From contig SEMN01000032.1 in the NCBI GenBank assembly GCA_005408345.1, positions 846,001 through 910,000 on the forward strand: DNA of 64,000 nt, given 5' to 3'. Numbering within the stretch: the stretch's first letter is position 1; every line of letters begins with the position of its first letter. Both the position numbers and the translations under genes were made by a program. The notes below the pieces were generated by a model. That model worked only from the letters and a program-made list of their open reading frames with translations. It searched no databases and was not told the origin of the DNA. Of this stretch, positions 59,579-64,000 are shown in pieces. Source of the DNA: Macquaria australasica (lineage: Eukaryota > Chordata > Actinopteri > Centrarchiformes > Percichthyidae).

Positions 59579-60419
59579 TCACGATGTCCTGGTCCGTAGA
59601 GAGCTCATCCTGAGCACAGTGAGCTCGGCTACATCTGCATCCTGCATCTCCACCTCTTGTTGGCAGCTTTCTCGGATTACATACACTACGAGACCCACAC
59701 AGATGAAAATGAGGAGGACTATGCCTATAACCTGGGGTACAAAAGAGTAAAGCGACACTTTGTTTAGTAAACAGCCGAAGAAGATGTGTATTTTTGATTA
59801 GCAAAATCTATTAACAGAGCTATATTAATAGTTTCCAAAGGGTAATGGCATTACATTATGGATATATTCTCCACAGTGCATACTCTGAGGGGGAGGTGTT
59901 TTCACTCCACTCATCCTCCATACTCTTCTGTAAACTAGAAAATATTCCACTCACCTGAGAAAAAACAAACAGCTGCTGTGAGCGGAGCATTAGTTCTTGT
60001 GGGGTGACATCTCCCTCACTAATTGGCTCACACCACTTCTGTGGAGCTGCCTTGTCAACTAGTACAAACCTACCCTCCCAGTCTGTCATAGCACAAGCAA
60101 AGTATTGGCCATCGAGGAACAACAAAATCAGCCACACGATAGCAGGAACGAAACTGGAGAGGGAAACAGTTTTCCTGCACCACGTATCACATCTGCATCC
60201 TTGAATGATCAGCATCAACGTGAAGGCCATGACGGCAGGAATGATGAAGAATGCTGATGAAAACACTCCGTTCCATGTAGGGTTGCAAGGACACTCAAAC
60301 TCCAGCTCCACCAGCTTCTCTAGTCCCATGAGGATAAAGCCAAAAGCCACATTTGATACCAGAGGACTGTTGCTAAGTTCATTTTTTAGCCTGGTGAGCC
60401 ATTGTTGTCTACTTTCCAT
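59579..60419 (-). CDS. Calcium homeostasis modulator (CALHM/FAM26) family protein, short form
   Basis: CALHM proteins form large-pore ion and ATP channels in the plasma membrane. Two exons, 60419-59955 and 59731-59579, join in phase at FVFSQ|V to give 205 residues. Four membrane segments are visible: about residues 22-38, 52-72, 88-104 and 156-173. The first extracellular part has the family signature FECPCNP (C43, C45), and the second has C109 and C130, so the four cysteines for the two conserved disulfides are present. The segment FVPAIVWLILLFLDGQYFACA and the SQ...G entry into segment 4 also fit. I chose the ATG at 60419 because family N-termini are short; an in-frame ATG at 60566 would add about 49 residues. 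The protein ends soon after segment 4, far shorter than the roughly 310-residue relatives. Confidence 0.85.
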
Positions 60420-61575
60420 ACTAGATTGACCGAAAAATGAAGACAATCGTTTTAAAAAGACCAAAAGAGGGTCCACCGTTGTGAACACATTGGCAACAGA
60501 TAAGTGATGCGTAATTAACGCATCCAGGGGTAAGTTTTCCCCTGGGGCAAAATGCCACACTTCCACTCTGATTGGTTTTGAACAAAAGAGGGTGTGCCCT
60601 CGGCTCTGACAATTCTCTAGCTGATTGGTCTGTGTGAGGTTTCAGGTGGGGTTACATTTTAAATGTGGTCTCCCATGGACAAACTGGAGGGAGGGCTGTA
60701 AAGTGGAGGGAAGTTTGTTCTGCAGTTTAGCACAGACTGGCCATTTACAATAGAACAGCAAAAAACGTACATGGGGGTGTAGGCATGTATCAAAGGGCAA
60801 GCCTTTCCATTGAAGAATCAAGTTACAGGCCCACATTTTCACTAAAACTACACAAAGGCAGGAAAGGTTACAATTAAAAAGATATTAAACTCAAGAAAGG
60901 TCACTGAATGTACCTCATAAAACTACAAGCACAGATATAAATGTATCAAGTGCTCAGGTGTTTTTGGTTCATTTTCTTGTAATTGTCTGCAATTAAAAAA
61001 TGAGATGTATGCTGACTCTTTTCAATTTACCTCAACTGGCCACATGAGGTCACCCATGCAGCAGCACAGATTAAGGATAGAGCGGATTACAGGAGGCCAT
61101 GTTGAACTTTCAAGAGGATGTGGTACATACAGCTTGAGAACACCCAGGCCACCGATGTGATGACATAATTTATAAATGACCTCAGTGAGCTCAAGAGCAT
61201 CACCATAATCTCCACACATTAAAACCTGACAAGAGAAAGTATTTAGGCCCTGTGAAATAGGCTTGGAAAGATGTGACTGGGGAAAATTGCGGCTGGATTC
61301 CTTTCAGTTCATCTGCATAGCCACTGCAAGTTTTAAAATGTAACTACCCAAATGTTGCCTGTATAACATATCTGTCATTGTGTTCTGCATAGTTTGTGAC
61401 AAATCTGACTTGGCTACTGGTGATGCACGAGCTGACAATTTATAGTAACAATATTGCAAGAGCTGTTGAAAAGAGTTAGGGAATCATATAGGCCAGGCTA
61501 TTACTGTAGTCAGTAAATAATGCATGAGCAGGAACAACATCCTCCAAACAGATGATGAAAATGTGCACCTGTCAT

Positions 61576-61601
61576 CATATATATATATATATATATATAT
61601 A
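61576..61601. repeat. (AT)n microsatellite
   Basis: About 13 AT units in a pure run. Confidence 0.95.
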
Positions 61602-61693
61602 GTATGCAGTTTATCCGCGGACAAGGAAATGAAGGGTGATGAGGCACAAAATAACTGCCCGAGTTCACAAACAACATCAATTACATACGTGTT

Positions 61694-61718
61694 GTGTGTG
61701 TGTGTGTGTGTGTGTGTA
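61694..61718. repeat. (GT)n microsatellite
   Basis: About 12 GT units, roughly 90 bp after the AT run. Confidence 0.95.
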
Positions 61719-62261
61719 TTTATCCATGGTCATGAGCGCATAGGGCACGCGCAGCTTGTCGTTGCTACCGTCGGTGTCCTACCAGCATCTGCTCCTCTTT
61801 TTGGAACAGACTTATGTTTCGGCTACATCACTTCCCGTCGGGGAACAATTTGTGCGCTACTTTTATTTTAATCACCGAACCGTGACTTCGAGAGCGCAAA
61901 TGCGCATCGGTCTGCGCATCTTTGAGTCTTCAGAACTACACCGTGGACAATCTCCCTGACATCCAAAGACCTCTCCTCCGCAATCCGACGAGGCTTCTTC
62001 ACCGCCTATGGCCGCACATCGGCATCCCTGAGCCGCTGCTGGCCTCGTCCCGGACCTTTCACCCATCGCTGTCCTCAAAAGGTCTTTGAATCAGGGAGAC
62101 ATCTACAAACATTTTTTTTTTAAATCATCCTCGGCTGGCTATTTTTTTTAAAGAACCCGATGCTATGCTGGGCCCATCTCTCTAGATCTTGTGATTAATA
62201 CACGATCTCTCCTCCCACATTCGTCCGAGCAAGACCCTGGTACTCTCATCGAGCCCCGACA

Positions 62262-62337
62262 ATGCATCCTAACGCAGTGATGCTGGCGGTGGTCCTTTTG
62301 GGGAACCTGATGCTGCCTTTCATCTCGGCACAAAACG
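62262..62337 (+). CDS. Signal-peptide first exon of a secreted or membrane protein
   Basis: An ATG opens a 25-codon frame, MHPNAVMLAVVLLGNLMLPF followed by ISAQN, then a phase-1 GTAAGA donor. The hydrophobic core and the Ser-Ala ending fit a cleaved signal peptide. The preceding 500 bp is GC-rich, as for a 5'UTR. Phase 1 after the signal peptide is usual for Ig-domain proteins. The ending AQN followed by an intron recalls neuroplastin, whose human gene lies elsewhere on the same chromosome as the nAChR cluster, but 25 residues are too few to name it. No second exon was recognised before the window end. Confidence 0.6.
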
Positions 62338-64000
62338 GTAAGAAAGCAGATGTGACCATGACATAACTGTAAACATCGCATTGAGGGAAAGTGACTTGAC
62401 TTGTGTGAAGACGCCCGAGCGAAATGTTGCTAGAGGATTTTGAGAACGACTGCTTTAAAGCTACTACTATACTATAGTTTCACGCATCTCGACAACAAGG
62501 CCAGAGTTAGAGACCAACACATCTGATTCAATAACTGACCACAACATGTAACCTTTACGGAACTCTTAACTAAGAAAACAGAAAGAAAACTGACGTTGTT
62601 GTGACATTTTTGCAAGGTTACTGCCAACTGAGTACCTACAGCATATAGGTGTGTCTGTATGATGAATTAATTGCAAGTCAAATATGTTTTAAAATAGACA
62701 ACGAGTAGTGTTGCTGGGACCCAAACTGGGGTTTGTACCTTCATGGAATCAGTTCTGAATATTTACATACAAGTAGCCCATGGGTGGCCTTTGGCTGCCA
62801 GTGTGCAGTGTGTCAAGCAAGACTAACCTGCTCTGGATGCTGATCAAGTAACATATTATCAACACCAAACACAGGCTAAAGGCTCGCCCAGTGTGTGCTG
62901 TAAATACTGTAAATACAAGGCCCTTCTGGAGGCTATCACAGTTGCTGGGCCTATGCATCTATTTGACTGACAGAACTACTCCCCTATTATACCACATTTC
63001 CTGCCATGCCAGCTTAAGTGGATCTTTCTTTCTTAATGCCCAGCTGGTTCAGTCTGCAGTTATTGCAAAATTAAATGCATACACAAATAACATCCTTATT
63101 TCCTTTTTTGGATCATGTTTGAGCAACCATGTTTCTTCTTTCCAAATGTTCAAAGAAAGGGAATAAGAGATTTGGCTGATGGAGATTCAGAGCTGCAAAG
63201 GATGTTCATTTGTGACTTTAATCTCAAAGGTTCACTGTGCATTAATCATAATAAAAGTGACAGGATTTGGTTTAAGTAAATGTCAGTAACATGCTGTTGG
63301 GTGTTCCAGGCTGTCCTCCTCTGATAACAGCATGTCCTGACTTCAAATTGTGTTGAATCACATCATTCAGAGGGGACACACAAAGCATCAGCAGCCATTC
63401 ATGAAATGAAAGAGGAATCTTTTGAATCTTTATTTTTTTTTCAATTTTTAATTTAGTCTATTTCAGTTGTTCACAATATAATCACTGCCTGTATTCATAT
63501 CATTTAAGAAGGTTCTATACCCACATGTCAAGGCCCCTGTATTGACAAACCAATATCACTGACATGATCTTATCCCCTCACATAGAAAAATAAGGCAGAG
63601 AATTACTCCACATACTTATAATATTAAATGCTTAATGTCCACCTCGTCTTTTCTGCGGGATAATCGGACACCCACTATGCAAGACTTAATAAGACATGTA
63701 TTTTGATGAGAAGGTTGTGAAAAACCTCACGCCAGCACTATCCTCCCTTTTAAGGATTTATTCTTGCAGATATTTGAAGTGGAAAATGTGCAAGATTATT
63801 TAAGTCTAAACAGCTAAACGAGTGTGATATATTGGAACAGAGTGTACTATTTTTGTGTAATACTAGTAAAACACAATACGCAGGAATGAAAGACGCACAA
63901 TAAGTAGATCATTTTACAAGAAAGCACAGAAGCAACCTACGTCTTCAGCTTCTAAGGAGACAAAAAAAAACTAAAATACCACAGCAGTTATATAACAAAC
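62338..64000. other. Intron of the rightmost gene
   Basis: Sequence after the donor shows no recognisable exon or transposon; it probably belongs to a long first intron. Confidence 0.4.

Larger units (their letters stand above)
60420..62261. other. Intergenic region and 5'UTR of the rightmost gene
   Basis: The left part is noncoding. Two microsatellites are present. From about 61730 the sequence becomes GC-richer with more CpG, consistent with a promoter and 5'UTR for the signal-peptide exon at 62262. Confidence 0.5.

Noticed and set aside
1..64000. CRISPR arrays, bacterial operons, rRNA or tRNA genes
   Set aside because: I saw no regular spacer arrays, no rRNA sequence and no tRNA cloverleaf; the only tRNA-like match is the 19-base primer site of the retroelement.

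Overview
This is vertebrate nuclear DNA, almost certainly from a ray-finned (teleost, probably percomorph) fish. The genes have introns with GT-AG boundaries. The dispersed repeats are short palindromic TTAA-bounded elements, a hAT-type MITE, LTR elements and microsatellites, all of types common in fish. The glucuronosyltransferase genes have an uninterrupted coding exon, as in the fish UGT5 family.

The backbone is the conserved neuronal nicotinic acetylcholine receptor cluster: a beta4-like subunit gene (+, 1766-6253, first exon not found), chrna3 (+, 9343-16403) and chrna5 (-, 27532-35256). Order and relative orientation match the mammalian CHRNB4-CHRNA3-CHRNA5 cluster. I joined exons by splice sites, phase and homology. 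The 45-nt and 110-nt exons recur in all three genes.

Two unrelated genes sit between chrna3 and chrna5. One is a two-Ig-domain, single-pass receptor with an acidic, tyrosine-bearing cytoplasmic tail (+, 18447-21880). The other is a UDP-glucuronosyltransferase gene (-, 23721-25316). Beyond chrna5 lie two more intact UGT genes (+, 38318-39901 and 42744-44321), a UGT pseudogene with a broken N-terminal half and a clean C-terminal half (54123-55655), and a decayed UGT fragment (about 57195-57800). A 703-bp tract covering most of the sugar-nucleotide-binding half looks base-for-base identical between the first two UGT genes although they lie about 14 kb apart in opposite orientation. This suggests gene conversion.

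Between the third UGT and the UGT pseudogene is a complete Ty3/Gypsy-type retrotransposon (-, 47389-53709) with nearly identical LTRs, a TAAG target duplication, a tRNA-Leu-type primer site and a polypurine tract. Its reading frames carry frame breaks and a 165-bp tandem duplication. Two solo LTRs with perfect target duplications lie at 33053-33403 and 45246-45844.

The right end holds a short CALHM-family channel-like gene (-, 59579-60419) and a signal-peptide first exon (+, 62262-62337) of a gene that continues out of the window.

The main oddities are: the chrna5 product has four serines where alpha subunits carry the vicinal cysteine pair; an intron splits its Cys-loop-to-M1 exon and another intron uses a GC donor; an immune-type receptor gene sits inside the nAChR cluster; and a near-perfect 320-bp inverted repeat lies upstream of the first recognised beta4 exon.
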